Program-made: the position numbers and the translations under genes
The notes under the pieces: model-generated
Databases searched by the model: none
Told to the model about the DNA's origin: nothing
What the model saw: the letters and a program-made list of their open reading frames with translations, nothing else
Origin: Drosophila miranda
Taxonomy: Eukaryota > Arthropoda > Insecta > Diptera > Drosophilidae
Assembly: GCF_003369915.1 (NCBI RefSeq)
Contig: NC_046673.1
Span: 8,044,001-8,108,000 of the forward strand
Length of the DNA stretch: 64,000 bases
Direction of reading: 5' to 3'
Part shown: positions 21,966 to 34,440 of the stretch, one piece after another
Position numbering within the stretch: position 1 is the first letter of the stretch
Layout: each line of letters begins with the position of its first letter

Positions 21966-22154
21966 CTTTGTGCTTCGTTGCGTTTCGAGTTAAATTAGAG
22001 TTTTGAACGTAGTCTCTTTAAGTAGTCTTTAATTTAAGCAAAAAGTCGCTTTTTTATTGCCAGCCAACGTCAATGCATCAAATGAGAGGTGTCAATGTCA
22101 AACCATCGAAGGTTCTATCGATGGTTTCGATGTATTACTGCAATCCGGTTTCAT

Positions 22155-22880
22155 CACTAACCATACAGTATATACATATTGGGGTGGGGTTTTGCACGGA
22201 GGTAGCACACATTCAACATGCAACTTGCGATGGTTATACACTTGTGTCCGCTCGGTTAAGGGGCACAGAGTTTTTAAATCTACAGAACAGGCCGTGCAGA
22301 GACTACACTTTAGAAGGCGACTAGTAAACAGGTGTTAGTCTACTATAGGTACATATGTATGTATGCCTTGATTTGTGAACGAAATGTTGTGCTGCATAAA
22401 TTTCTTGAAGATCTCACCCGTACAGTGCTTGCTACGTACTTGTGCTCTCATCTTGAGCTGTCTCTGGCAGTGTATCGGAAAATGTTGATGTTAGACAGAA
22501 ATCAAGAATTGGCATATCCCCCGCTGATCCGCGGATGGTTCGTGGCTTGTATGGACTTTGGCACACTGTACTGACGCTGCCTATCAACGCTGGATTTGGG
22601 TATGAGAACAGGAGACTAAAGTCGAATTGATGGCACTCTACATCTCATGTAGAGTCCTCCCGGTTGATTTTCTGGCGAGTGGGCTCTGATAGAAGAAAAC
22701 GATAAGGCGACACCCCACAAGAGAGACATGCTTTTACCTATTGCTTACCATATATGTATGTATGTATGTGGTGTGGTCAAAACCTCGAAGCGTTCCACGC
22801 TATCCCATTCTGATAATGTGGTGGCTGGCCACACATTAAGATCTTCAACGGCTTTGGGCCCGCCGCCATGGGCACGGTTG
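22155..22880. other. Segment unique to the B/C and D/E junctions
   Basis: The sequence begins actaaccatacagtatata right after ccggtttcat and ends before the tgcgtctgcgcaatcag block of the wda-like upstream region. Its mirror copy is at about 33720-34440. Open frames here (for example 22332-22574) have no recognisable domain. A tatgtatgtatgtatg microsatellite lies near 22752. The opening 'taaccatacagtatat' also occurs at both edges of the white/angel island (39510-39525 and 59370-59385). Confidence 0.6.
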
Positions 22881-23124
22881 CGTCTGCGCAATCAGTTTGA
22901 AAATCGCATCGCTTATTCGTAATGTTAGCAAGCCAAAAATCAGCTGTTTCTTGTTATCGGTGTCCGATGGTATATCGAAGTCGATTGCAACTATGACTCT
23001 CTCTCTCTCATTGCGATTATCAGATTATATTGGAATTGCCATTTACCAGTAATTTGCTAAATTGTGTAATTCCTATAGAAGAATGGTGAATCCGCATTAT
23101 AAAAAATAGAACAAAAGAAAGAGC

Positions 23125-24618
23125 ATGGAACCCGGGAAAAAGAATGTGAGTAGAAAAGACGGATGGGATGGGAACGTGCAACACATAAATGTCTCGTTGC
23201 TAATAAATTGCCACGCAGAAGCAGAAGCCGACACAGGAAAAAGAGAAGAACAAGTCTGAAGACGCAGCCTCGGATGCCGTAGGCTCCGGCGTGCGTAAAT
23301 CGGTCGGGGATCTCGTCGATTTTTACGAGGGCGTTGCACTCGGACCGCCCCAGCAACGGATGCTCTGCAAAGCCGTACCAGAGAATGTGCTCGCGGACTA
23401 TGAGCAGATGTTCGAGACGATCGGGAATGTCATCAAGGAAATAGTTGACTTCGGTAAGTACGAAGTATACGTGATGCTGTATCCCACTCTGGCCATTGGC
23501 TACCTGCAAATGGTGTGGAGCGGCAAGTATAAGAGGGCCATATCCTTCGTGGGTAGGAACGAATACAAGTTGGACGATTCCTACAAGAGGCGCGTCGAAA
23601 ATCTGAAGCGCATCCGCACGCCAGAAGACCTGCCGTAAAGAGCCCAGGAGCTGCTATCTTGTGCGGACACAGTGGAGATATTCATGGCCAGGAGCACCTC
23701 GAACCAGTTCAAAGTACTCCAATCTCAGTTTTGGACGAAGGGGCAGCTCAAGACGTTCTTGTCCCACTTTAAAATCTTCATCTACTCTGATGAGATGATG
23801 CCCCAGGCGCGTATCCACCTCGATCGTCCTTTGCCGGCGCCATTTGCCTGGGCTTCCGTGGACGCCATTCCGGACTGGCCGTTCGATCGAATAAGTTACC
23901 CAACCTGAGCACTTACATGGCCGAGCCCATGAACATTGACGATGATGTGACTTGCGCGACGCTTTCAGAAGACCATTGCAGCGTGGCATTTGGCACTGCC
24001 TCCGGCATGGTCCACATCGTGGCCGTGAACAAGGACTGGCTACACATGAACATGGTGCGAAGGGAGAAGCTCTTTACTGCCCACCAGGAGCCGGTCCTGG
24101 CCTGCGCTGGAGACCGCCAGCTTCTCACCTCCTCGGCGGACCGCATGCGGCTGTGGTGCACACGCACCGGGTTTTGTCAGAAGGTGTTTGCGCACCACGG
24201 GGCCATGAGTTTGGCGTTCGACCCGAAGGGCTGCTACTTTGCCAGCGCCTCCAACGATAATGTGGCGCGCGTGTGGAGAGTGGATCCCGCAGAGCACTTT
24301 GTGAGTTTCTTCGGTCACTTGGCACGATTGGAGGTGTGCCTTTTCCATCCGAATGGAAAGTACCTGGCCACTGGATCGGCAGACGCCACCGGCAGAATCT
24401 GGGACTGCGAGAAAGCAAGTGAGCTGGCGCTAATCAGCACGATTCAGGCCTGTAAAAATGGAATTTTCCTTCAAAGTGGGTTCGTCGGCCGCGATGCCCT
24501 GATTGTCATCTGGACGATGAGTTCTCGGAAGGTAATAGAGTTAAGCCCGAAAGCAGCCGAGAAGAAGACTGCCCTTGTGAAAGCTCTTGAAACTTTTACG
24601 TTGAATGTTGAGAAATGA
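23125..24618 (+). pseudogene. TAF5/TAF5L-family (wda-like) gene, copy C
   Basis: Exon 1 reads MEPGKKN. The N-terminal domain is cut by TAA at 23636-23638 (LRTPEDLP then stop), a change shared with copy E. The shared NTD/WD40 frameshift is present. In the WD40 half the sequence around 24137 is gcggaccgcatgcgg, so no second frameshift occurs. A 300-bp (100-codon) loss relative to B, between two AAA triplets, fuses RIWDCEK directly to ASELALIS. The result is an intact 233-aa frame from MAEPMNIDDD (23917) to LNVEK with about three WD40 repeats, too few for a closed propeller on its own. Confidence 0.72.
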
Positions 24619-24960
24619 TGAGATTGGTAGGTCGTGTCTCAGTTAAATGAAGTTCTTAAACTAATCATATTCCATTGGCATATTCTATTACACCTTCAGA
24701 TGCAGAAATAGCTTCTCGGACCCAGGCGCTGAGGCGAGTCATCGATGGAAAGCACCGTCGAGTCCATGAATATACATAAGTATCCAATCTAATTTTGGAT
24801 TCATTTATATAAACGTAAACATACGCAGTTAAAACTTTAAACATTAAAACCAACTATTCGGATCCCACTCATTGTTTGAGCTGTAAGTTTCCACTGGTCA
24901 AAGCAAAGGCCTTCCCTGATTTTATGTGCAACTTTGTTCTCTTTTTCAGAATATATATCA

Positions 24961-25246
24961 ATGATTCCGGCATTCCCTGAGTGGCCCCAAAAGACTATTT
25001 TAAATATCGTAGACAAGTGCTAAAAGTGGTTCGCGGTTGCATTCAACTGTTTTGTGGTCTGGCTTCCAGCCCACCCACGCGAATGCACAACAAATGGAGC
25101 AACAATTTATGGACCGGCACAAACCCTCTGAAAGACGAACCGAATGAATTAAGTAAAATTTCTATTTCGAAAAATTACTGATTAATTACTATCTTGCAGA
25201 CATTGAATTTCGTGTTTGGGACAATTGGAAATGGCTTTATTTATGA
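24961..25246 (+). pseudogene. Small spliced gene downstream of wda-like, copy C
   Basis: Same exon and intron plan as copy A with the same frame break. The bases before the ATG read atatatatcaATG instead of aataaacctcaATG. Confidence 0.42.
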
Positions 25247-26529
25247 TCATCCATTGAGGGCTCAGCACACATACATATGTAGGAACATGTGCATAATTGA
25301 TTATAGATATATATATATATACTACAATATGTGAGAATTAGGGACCGCAGCTGCTGGAACCTCAAAAAATATGTCCAAGGAATGAATGTGTAATATTTCA
25401 ATCTAAGCAATTAAGTGATGTCCAGACACAGTGTCTTTCTTTTCCCTTCCCTCTTGGATCCACGGAAGAGGATTCGAATTGGGATTGTAAATATAAAATA
25501 CAAATGTTCAATCTAAATTAAACATAAACAGAGTTATATACAGTTGAATCTTCTTCCGGCCATAGGAAGGACACTAGGCTGATCAGGATGTCAGACAACT
25601 GGTCCTGATCAACAAACGGTATCAGCGATATGCTGATACCAGCCAATAGTTCCGATACCTACGTATAGATTATCTCTCTAAGAAATACAACTAACCTAAC
25701 ATATGCAATCAAACTGATATCAGTTAAGATTTTCATACTTATATTACTTATTAGTTACATTATCTATTGCTTACAACGACCTTTGGGTATGACTACTACT
25801 ACAAATTTCGTTGACCCTTTAAACGTCGCCCCAAAGGAACAACTATTTCATCGAGGCTCACTGTTAATTTACATAAAAATGTGTACCAAATCCATGACAA
25901 GAAATACTCAATACTCATATTACAGAAATGATAGCAAGACAATATTTGTAAAATATACACCATATGGTATACCGTGAAAAGAAGGGGATTGAAAATGAAA
26001 AGAGCATACATCTGCACTCCAAAATAGTAGAATATCTGAGTAATAGTTGCTCGTTATAACAATCGTACACAAATTCGTAGTTCGTGGCATTTTATTGATA
26101 CAAGTGTCATGCGTTTGATTGAGTTTCAAGATGTTTCAGTTATAATTATTGAACAATCAAAGCATGTACGTAATGAGTATTATGTAATTCTTAAACTGCT
26201 GTTGTTGAGTAGAAAGTTAAAGGAAAACCGCTGTTAAGTTTGTTGCGATACGCCAGGGCATTTCCAAATGATGTAGAATCGATTCTGTTTCCTTTGAAAA
26301 TATATTTTCGGATCCTCCGACTCCAGCAGAGTGGCACATTGTGGATGAGCAAAGAAGGCCAGATGCTGATGAAAAAACATTTATATTGCATAGATCCCTT
26401 TCAAGTTATTTCATTGGCCACTTACCAATCTGGATTGGCAAATTGAGGATGACTTCGATTTTTTGTAGTATTTCTAAACAAATTTTGTGGATGTGGTGCC
26501 TAAGCGTGGAGCAGTACTTTTTCAGCTTT

Positions 26530-27111
26530 CTAGTGGAGTTTCTTGAAGACGTGTTTAGCTTTCAGACCAGCCCACATGGCAATGAGAAGAGTAACCAAGT
26601 ACATCAACAGAAGATTGTTAACGATTGAACCAATCCAAGCCATGGCCAGGAGGACCAAGCTTTCCACAATCAGGAGGCCGGTCGACTTGCGTTCCTTGAA
26701 TAGATACTGATACCATGCTGCCAAGCTTTCCTTGATGATGTACATCTGTCCGCAAACAGACTCGAATTTCGCCTCGTTGTCGCTATCCCAAATTAAGGCA
26801 TTCCAAAACAAGCCGGCAATTTTGGTTGGGAAAAAGTCGAAAATGAAATCCGGCCGATCCAGGCACCACAGAAGAAAATAGTGCGAAATGGTAGTCAGCA
26901 ATGCCAGGAGAGACATAAGAGTTATCACCGATAGATCCATGTACCACAGAACGAAATAAGCGACGCTTATGCCCCCAAATACCACCACGGGGTAGTATTT
27001 TTTCTCCCAGGTAAGGACACCATAGGCACTCACTATAGGCGCTTGAAATCGCTCCAAATCATGCTTAAGCTTGATAACCTTTTCGTTTTTACCAATGTCC
27101 GATTCTGTCAT
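26530..27111 (-). CDS. Arl6IP1: ARL6IP1-family ER membrane protein, copy C
   Basis: An intact 193-aa frame. Carries STGLLIVES, shared only with copy D, its partner in the opposite palindrome arm. That fits either descent from one inversion or arm-to-arm gene conversion. Family evidence as for copy A. Confidence 0.85.
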   Translation of the reverse strand: MTESDIGKNEKVIKLKHDLERFQAPIVSAYGVLTWEKKYYPVVVFGGISVAYFVLWYMDLSVITLMSLLALLTTISHYFLLWCLDRPDFIFDFFPTKIAGLFWNALIWDSDNEAKFESVCGQMYIIKESLAAWYQYLFKERKSTGLLIVESLVLLAMAWIGSIVNNLLLMYLVTLLIAMWAGLKAKHVFKKLH

Positions 27112-27265
27112 CTTTGTGCTTCGTTGCGTTTCGAGTTAAATTAGAGTCTTGAACGTAGTCTCTGTCTTTAATTTAAGCAAAAAGTCGCTTTTTTATTGCC
27201 AGCCAACGTCAATGCATCAAATGAGAGGTGTCAATGTCAAACAATCGAAGTTTCGATCTAGTTTC

Positions 27266-27273
27266 TATCGATA
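27266..27273. promoter_or_regulatory. DRE motif upstream of Arl6IP1 copy C
   Basis: TATCGATA about 155 bp upstream of the ATG on the minus strand. Confidence 0.6.
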
Positions 27274-27328
27274 GTTTCGATGTTTTACTGCAAGCCGGTT
27301 TCATCCATTGTTTCATATATTAATTTAT

Positions 27329-27580
27329 TTATTTATTTATTAACAACGATAATGATTCCGGAAATACGCTATGCTCCATCCCATTGTGCATTACGGTCCT
27401 GCTTACCAATAGTCTGTCCGAAATCTGTCTGGCCCTTGAAATCCAAAACAAATCGAAATCAGTTTCGGGCATCCCCAGTATGTTGGAGATCTTAAGAGCA
27501 GTCCTCACAATTGTAGTGGATGTCTTAGTCTTTAATTCATGAATGTATCCTGTCTTAACAAAATCTAAATTAACGTTAAT
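27329..27580 (-). pseudogene. Remnant of the 83-codon frame, copy C
   Basis: Same sequence as 12077-12328, but the ATG is changed to ATT (aacgttaatgt instead of aacgttcatgt on the plus strand). The rest of the frame stays open. Confidence 0.3.
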
Positions 27581-27806
27581 GTATATACATAGGATGTACT
27601 CAATTCAAAAACAAAGGTCAGAATGTCACTAATGTACTGGGAAACAGCCATCTGATGTGGCTCACTTGCATGAGCTCTTAATTAAATGTTTTCATACCCA
27701 TTTGCTCGTGTTATTTGATGGGTTTCATTCGATGTATCATTTAGATTTATGCGACAAGCAGAAGGAATCATTTCCTATTCTTATAAGTTCTTTATTGTGT
27801 TTTTAT

Positions 27807-28022
27807 ACCCGATCCTCAAAATGAGTATTGGGGTATATTAGATTTGTGGTAAAAGTGGATGTGTGTAACGTCCAGAAGGAATCGTTTCCGACACCATAAA
27901 GTATATATATTCTTGATCAGCATCAATAGCCGAGTCGATTGAGCCCTGTCTGTCTGTCTGTCCGTCTTTCCGTACAGATGAGCGCCAAGATCTCAGAGAC
28001 TATAAGAGCTAGAGAAATTCAA
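27807..28022 (+). mobile_element. DINE-1/INE-1-like Helitron fragment in the spacer
   Basis: Starts ATACCCGATCCTCAAAATGA and contains GTTTCCGACACCATAAAGT, TTGATCAGCATCAATAGCC and the GTCTGTCTGTCTGTCCGTC stretch. It then breaks off after GACTATAAGAGCTAGAGAAA. This is the 5' part of the family seen at 5585-6157. Confidence 0.8.
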
Positions 28023-28820
28023 TTTTCTATGCAGCCTGTCCTGATGCGGGCCATAGCCAAAATACCGCTGCTGTGTCACTGAGTCGACAATGTGGCGTCC
28101 CGTCCACAGCAGCAGGGACCATTGATCGAAATAATGTCAGCAATACATTGAATACTAATGACAGGGGTCAATGTGAGCAAAGATGTTGTTGGTGCTAAAA
28201 TTTATTGGAGAGTTTTCGTTTGATATGGTGAGATGTGTGTGTTTCAATATGAATTCGGATACGACAAGTCCTAATATGGGTCAACGCCGAGAATGGCGTC
28301 GTGGTAAGCTTCCTCCATTCACAATATATAGATGGATATATTTCGTAGATCAGTCGGTGGGGCCCCTCTCGGCGTTGCCGAAGGGGAAGACACTGATGAT
28401 TATAGACTGGACCTGAGACCCACGGAGCTTTAATGGCTGGGTCGCAAACGGAGGCGCGTCTCATATCACCACAGCCCAATAGCCAATAGCGATCAACGAC
28501 TAGTCGGTGGCGATTGTGGGGGATAACCTCGTAGTCCATATATCGGTTGATAATGATCCGGAGAGGCATGCAATGATTATTGACGACCTGTTGTTGATTC
28601 CCTTATGCGTTCCCTATCGGAATGGTGATTTTGAAGAGTGCAGATTGGCTATAGCCAAGGTCCTATTTAGTGTGTTCAATAATGCCATCTTTCACTGCGG
28701 ACTCAAGGCGAAAATTGTGTGGCATGAGCACTCTCTGCAGCAGCGAGCTTGGTTCCAACTCTGCAGGCAACCGCACAGCACGTATTCGGCTGTGGGAGCA
28801 TAGACCTTTCCAAACCAATA
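27807..28820. other. Palindrome spacer
   Basis: A roughly 1-kb single-copy centre between the two arms. The first ~215 bp are a DINE-1 fragment. The rest (28023-28820) contains GC-richer patches and open frames (28183-28416, and 28507-28803 starting MAIVGDNLVVHISVDNDP) without a recognisable domain. Part of it (about 28401-28575) was copied in inverted form to 12477-12651. A spacer of this size is enough for a stable palindrome with hairpin-forming arms. Confidence 0.65.
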
Positions 28821-29046
28821 AAAAAAACACAATAAAGAACTTATAAGAATAGGAAGTGCTTCTTTCTGCTTGTCGCATAAATCTAAATGATACATCGAAT
28901 GAAACCCATCAAATAACACGAGCAACTGGGTATGAAAACATTTAATTAATAGCTCATTCAAGTGAGCCACATCAGATGGCTGTTTCCCAGTACATTAGTG
29001 ACATTCTGACCTTTGTTTTTGAATTGAGTACATCCTATGTATATAC

Positions 29047-29298
29047 ATGAACGTTAATTTAGATTTTGTTAAGACAGGATACATTCATGAATTAAAGACT
29101 AAGACATCCACTACAATTGTGAGGACTGCTCTTAAGATCTCCAACATACTGGGGATGCCCGAAACTGATTTCGATTTGTTTTGGATTTCAAGGGCCAGAC
29201 AGATTTCGGACAGACTATTGGTAAGCAGGACCGTAATGCACAATGGGATGGAGCATAGCGTATTTCCGGAATCATTATCGTTGTTAATAAATAAATAA
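29047..29298 (+). other. Conserved 83-codon frame upstream of Arl6IP1, copy D
   Basis: Identical frame to copy A (12077-12328), with the start ATG kept, ending shortly before a short AAATAAATAAAT run and the DRE of Arl6IP1. Unknown function; possibly not a gene. Confidence 0.3.
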
Positions 29299-29353
29299 AT
29301 AAATTAATATATGAAACAATGGATGAAACCGGCTTGCAGTAAAACATCGAAAC

Positions 29354-29361
29354 TATCGATA
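29354..29361. promoter_or_regulatory. DRE motif upstream of Arl6IP1 copy D
   Basis: TATCGATA within ctatcgatag, about 160 bp before the ATG, followed by further TCGA-containing half sites. Confidence 0.6.
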
Positions 29362-29522
29362 GAAACTAGATCGAAACTTCGATGGTTTGACATTGACACC
29401 TCTCATTTGATGCATTGACGTTGGCTGGCAATAAAAAAGCGACTTTTTGCTTAAATTAAAGACTACTTAAAGAGACTACGTTCAAAACTCTAATTTAACT
29501 CGAAACGCAACGAAGCACAAAG

Positions 29523-30104
29523 ATGACAGAATCGGACATTGGTAAAAACGAAAAGGTTATCAAGCTTAAGCATGATTTGGAGCGATTTCAAGCGCCTATA
29601 GTGAGTGCCTATGGTGTCCTTACCTGGGAGAAAAAATACTACCCCGTGGTGGTATTTGGGGGCATAAGCGTCGCTTATTTCATTCTGTGGTACATGGATC
29701 TATCGGTGATAACTCTTATGTCTCTCCTGGCATTGCTGACTACCATTTCGCACTATTTTCTTCTGTGGTGCCTGGATCGGCCGGATTTAATTTTCGACTT
29801 TTTCTCACCCAAAATTGCCGGCTTGTTTTGGAATGCCTTAATTTGGGATAGCGACAACGAGGCGAAATTCGAGTCTGTTTGCGGACAGATGTACATCATC
29901 AAGGAAAGCTTGGCAGCATGGTATCAGTATCTATTCAAGGAACGCAAGTCGACCGGCCTCCTGATTGTGGAAAGCTTGGTCCTCCTGGCCATGGCTTGGA
30001 TTGGTTCAATCGTTAACAATCTTCTGTTGATGTACTTGGTTACTCTTCTCATTGCCATGTGGGCTGGTCTGAAAGCTAAACACGTCTTCAAGAAACTCCA
30101 CTAG
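29523..30104 (+). CDS. Arl6IP1: ARL6IP1-family ER membrane protein, copy D
   Basis: An intact 193-aa frame with changes YFILWYM (I for V), PDLIFDFFSPKI (L and S for F and P) and STGLLIVES. The changes in and near the second hydrophobic segment are conservative apart from the serine. An AATAAA lies about 435 bp after the stop (near 30538), a likely polyadenylation signal. It is in mirror position to copy C. Confidence 0.85.
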   Translation: MTESDIGKNEKVIKLKHDLERFQAPIVSAYGVLTWEKKYYPVVVFGGISVAYFILWYMDLSVITLMSLLALLTTISHYFLLWCLDRPDLIFDFFSPKIAGLFWNALIWDSDNEAKFESVCGQMYIIKESLAAWYQYLFKERKSTGLLIVESLVLLAMAWIGSIVNNLLLMYLVTLLIAMWAGLKAKHVFKKLH

Positions 30105-31350
30105 AAAGCTGAAAAAGTACTGCTCCACGCTTAGGCACCACATCCACAAAATTTGTTTAGAAATACTACAAAAAATCGAAGTCATCCTCAATTTGCCATT
30201 CCAGATTGGTAAGTGGCTAATGAAATAACTTGAAAGGGATCTATGCAATATAAATGTTTTTTCATCAGCATCTGGCCTTCTTTGCTTATCCTCAATGTGC
30301 CACTCTGCTGGAGTCGGAGGATCCGAAAATATATTTTCAAAGGAAACAGTATCGATTCTACATCATTTGGAAATGCCCTGGCGTATCGCAACAAACTTAA
30401 CAGCGGTTTTCCTTTAACTTTCTACTCAACAACAGCAGTTTAAGAATTACATAATACTCATTACGTACATGCTTCGATTGTTCAATTATTATAACTGAAA
30501 CATCTTGAAACTCAATCAAACGCATGACACTTGTATAAATAAAATGCCACGAACTACGAATTTGTGTACGATTGTTATAACGAGCAACTATTACTCAGAT
30601 ATTCTACTATTTTGGAGTGCAGATGTATGTTCTTTTCATTTTCAATCCCCTTCTTTTCATGGTATACCATATGGTGTATATTTTACAAAGATAGTCTTGC
30701 TATCATTTCTGTAATATGAGTATTGAGTTTTTCTTGTCATGGATTTGGTAAACATTTTTATGTAAATTAACAGTGAGCCTCGATGAAATAGTTGTTCCTT
30801 TGGGGCGACGTTTAAAGGGCCAACGAAATTTGTAGTAGTAGTAATACCCAAAGGTCGTTATAAGCAATAGATAATGTAACTAATAAGCAATATAAGTTTG
30901 AAAATCTTAACTGATATCAATTTGATTGCATAGATTAGGTTAGTTGTATTTCTTAGAGAGCTAATCTATACGTATGTATCGATCAGGACCAGCTGTCTGA
31001 CATCCTGATCGGCCTAGTGTCCTTCCTATGGCCGGAAGAAGATTCAACTGTATATAACTCTGTTTATGTTTAATTTAGATTGAACATTTGTATTTTATAT
31101 TTACAATCCCAATCCCAATTCGAATCCTCTTCCCTGGATCCAAGAGGGAAGGGAAAAGAAAGACACTGTGTCTGGACATCACTTAATTGCTTAGATTGAA
31201 ATATTACACATTCATTCCTTGGACATATTTTTTGAGGTTCCAGCAGCTGCGGTCCCTAATTCTCACATATTGTAGTATATATATACATATCTATAATCAA
31301 TTATGCACATGTTCCTACATATGTATGTGTGCTGAGCCCTCAATGGATGA

Positions 31351-31636
31351 TCATAAATAAAGCCATTTCCAATTGTCCCAAACACGAAATTCAATGTCTG
31401 CAAGATAGTAAATAATCAGTAATTTTTCGAAATAGAAATTTTACTTAATTCATTCGGTTCGTCTTTCAGAGGGTTTGTGCCGGTCCATAAATTGTTGCTC
31501 CATTTGTTGTGCATTCGCGTGGGTGGGCTGGAAGCCAGACCACAAAACAGTTGAATGTAACCGCGAACCACTTTTAGCACTTGTCTACCATATTTAAAAT
31601 AGTCTTTTGGGGCCACTCAGGGAGTGCCGGAATCAT
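31351..31636 (-). pseudogene. Small spliced gene downstream of wda-like, copy D
   Basis: Same layout as copy A on the minus strand. The leader-intron donor and the 47-bp intron are retained, with the same one-base break. Confidence 0.42.
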
Positions 31637-31978
31637 TGAGGTTTATTCTGAAAAACAGAACAAAGTTGCACATAAAATCAGGGAAGGCCTTTGCTTTGAC
31701 CAGTGGAAACTTACAGTTCAAACAATGAGTGCGATCCGAATAGTTGGTTTTAATGTTTAAAGTTTGAACTGCGTATGTTTACGTTTATATAAATGAATCC
31801 AAAATTAGATTGGATACTTATGTATATTCATGGACTCGACGGTGCTTTCCATCGATGACTCGCCTCAGCGCCTGGGTCCGAGAAGCTATTTCTGCATCTG
31901 AAGGTGTAATAGAATATGCCAATTGAATATGATTAGTTTAAGAACTTCATTTAACTGAGACACGACCTACCAATCTCA

Positions 31979-33472
31979 TCATTTCTCAACATTCAACGTA
32001 AAAGTTTCAAGAGCTTTCACAAGGGCAGTCTTCTTCTCGGCTGCTTTCGGGCTTAACTCTATTACCTTCCGAGAACTCATCGTCCAGATGACAATCAGGG
32101 CATCGCGGCCGACGAACCCACTTTGAAGGAAAATTCCATTTTTACAGGCCTGAATCGTGCTGATTAGCGCCAGCTCACTTGCTTTCTCGCAGTCCCAGAT
32201 TCTGCCGGTGGCGTCTGCCGATCCAGTGGCCAGGTACTTTCCATTCGGATGGAAAAGGCACACCTCCAATCGTGCCAAGTGACCGAAGAAACTCACAAAG
32301 TGCTCTGCGGGATCCACTCTCCACACGCGCGCCACATTATCGTTGGAGGCGCTGGCAAAGTAGCAGCCCTTCGGGTCGAACGCCACACTCATGGCCCCGT
32401 GGTGCGAAAACACCTTCTGACAAAACCCGGTGCGTGTGCACCACAGCCGCATGCGGTCCGCCGAGGAGGTGAGAAGCTGGCGGTCTCCAGCGCAGGCCAG
32501 GACCGGCTCCTGGTGGGCAGTAAAGAGCTTCTCCCTTCGCACCATGTTCATGTGTAGCCAGTCCTTGTTCACGGCCACGATGTGGACCATGCCGGAGGCA
32601 GTGCCAAATGCCACGCTGCAATGGTCTTCTGAAAGCGTCGCGCAAGTCACATCATCGTCAATGTTCATGGGCTCGGCCATGTAAGTGCTCAGGTTGGGTA
32701 ACTTATTCGATCGAACGGCCAGTCCGGAATGGCGTCCACGGAAGCCCAGGCAAATGGCGCCGGCAAAGGACGATCGAGGTGGATATGCGCCTGGGGCATC
32801 ATCTCATCAGAGTAGATCAAGATTTTAAAGTGGGACAAGAACGTCTTGAGCTGCCCCTTCGTCCAAAACTGAGATTGGAGTACTTTGAACTGGTTCGAGG
32901 TGCTCCTGGCCATGAATATCACCACTGTGTCCGCACCAGATAGCAGCTCCTGGGCTCTTTCCGGCAGGTCTTCTGGCGTGCGGATGCGCTTCAGATTTTC
33001 GACGCGCCTCTTGTAGGAATCGTCCAACTTGTATTCGTTCGTACCCACGAAGGATATGGCCCTCTTATACTTGCCGCTCCACACCATTTGCAGGTAGCCA
33101 ATGGCCAGAGTGGGATACAGCATCACGTATACTTCGTACTTACCGAAGTCAACTATTTCCTTGATGACATTCCCGATCGTCTCGAACATCTGCTCATAGT
33201 CCGCGAGCACATTTTCTGGTACGGCTTTGCAGAGCATCCGTTGCTGGGGCGGTCCGAGTGCAACGCCCTCGTAAAAATCGACGAAATCCTCCTCCGATTT
33301 ACGCACGCCGGAGCCTACGGCATCCGAGGCTGCGTCTTCAGACTTGTTCTTCTCTTTTTCCTGTGTCGGCTTCTGCTTCTGCGTGGCAATTTATTAGCAA
33401 CGAGACATTTATGTGTTGCACGTTCCCATCCCATCCGTCTTTTCTACTCACATTCTTTTTCCCGGGTTCCAT
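31979..33472 (-). pseudogene. TAF5/TAF5L-family (wda-like) gene, copy D, both half-frames open
   Basis: Exon 1 is at 33472 (MEPGKKN), with a 73-bp intron. The N-terminal domain is open to ISYPT-stop at 32689. The WD40-only 233-aa frame (32680-31979) is also open, with the 300-bp in-frame deletion. It is the only copy in which both half-frames remain intact, offset by the shared frameshift. Private changes include KVFSHHG for KVFAHHG and LLSGADT for LLSCADT. Confidence 0.72.
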
Positions 33473-33720
33473 GCTCTTTCTTTTGTTCTATTTTTTATAA
33501 TGCGGATTCACCATTCTTCTATAGGAATTACACAATTTAGCAAATTACTGGTAAATGGCAATTCCAATATAATCTGATAATCGCAATGAGAGAGAGAGAG
33601 TCATAGTTGCAATCGACTTCGATATACCATCGGACACCGATAACAAGAAACAGCTGATTTTTGGCTTGCTAACATTACGAATAAGCGATGCGATTTTCAA
33701 ACTGATTGCGCAGACGCAAC

Positions 33721-34440
33721 CGTGCCCATGGCGGCGGGCCCAAAGCCGTTGAAGATCTTAATGTGTGGCCAGCCACCACATTATCAGAATGGGATAGCGT
33801 GGAACGCTTCGAGGTTTTGACCACACCACATACATACATACATATATGGTAAGCAATAGGTAAAAGCATGTCTCTCTTGTGGGGTGTCGCCTTATCGTTT
33901 TCTTCTATCAGAGCCCACTCGCCAGAAAATCAACCGGGAGGACTCTACATGAGATGTAGAGTGCCATCAATTCGACTTTAGTCTCCTGTTCTCATACCCA
34001 AATCCAGCGTTGATAGGCAGCGTCAGTACAGTGTGCCAAAGTCCATACAAGCCACGAACCATCCGCGGATCAGCGGGGGATATGCCAATTCTTGATTTCT
34101 GTCTAACATCAACATTTTCCGATACACTGCCAGAGACAGCTCAAGATGAGAGCACAAGTACGTAGCAAGCACTGTACGGGTGAGATCTTCAAGAAATTTA
34201 TGCAGCACAACATTTCGTTCACAAATCAAGGCATACATACATATGTACCTATAGTAGACTAACACCTGTTTACTAGTCGCCTTCTAAAGTGTAGTCTCTG
34301 CACGGCCTGTTCTGTAGATTTAAAAACTCTGTGCCCCTTAACCGAGCGGACACAAGTGTATAACCATCGCAAGTTGCATGTTGAATGTGTGCTACCTCCG
34401 TGCAAAACCCCACCCCAATATGTATATACTGTATGGTTAG
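33721..34440. other. Mirror copy of the 22155-22880 segment
   Basis: Reverse complement of 22155-22880 in the right arm, ending at the actgtatggttagtgatgaaacc junction. No gene was recognised. Confidence 0.6.

Larger units (their letters stand above)
12652..22154 (+). repeat. Tandem amplicon unit B
   Basis: Unit B is colinear with unit A, with offsets of 10,020, then 10,060, 10,059 and 10,129 as indels accumulate. Homology to A ends at the 'ccggtttcat' near 22145-22154, after which B continues into a different sequence (actaaccatacag). Its right part (from 17178) is also the outer part of the left palindrome arm. Confidence 0.88.
17178..27806 (+). repeat. Left arm of ~10-kb imperfect palindrome
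   Basis: This arm reads as the reverse complement of 28821-39010. Paired landmarks are Arl6IP1 C/D (26530-27111 with 29523-30104), wda-like C/D (start 23125 with 33472), the 22.1-22.9-kb segment with 33.7-34.4 kb, Arl6IP1 B/E and wda-like B/E. Symmetry at the inner end stops at ...attgtgttttt (27806), and at the outer end at the gtgttgtacaat block near 17178. Each arm holds two amplicon copies. Confidence 0.85.

Noticed and set aside
27807-28022. GTCTGTCTGTCTGTCC run as an independent microsatellite
   Set aside because: It is an internal part of the DINE-1/INE-1 family consensus, seen also at 5585-6157.
28507-28803. 98-codon frame in the palindrome spacer
   Set aside because: Looks protein-like in places but has no recognisable domain, and its sequence in the inverted copy at 12477-12651 is only a fragment.
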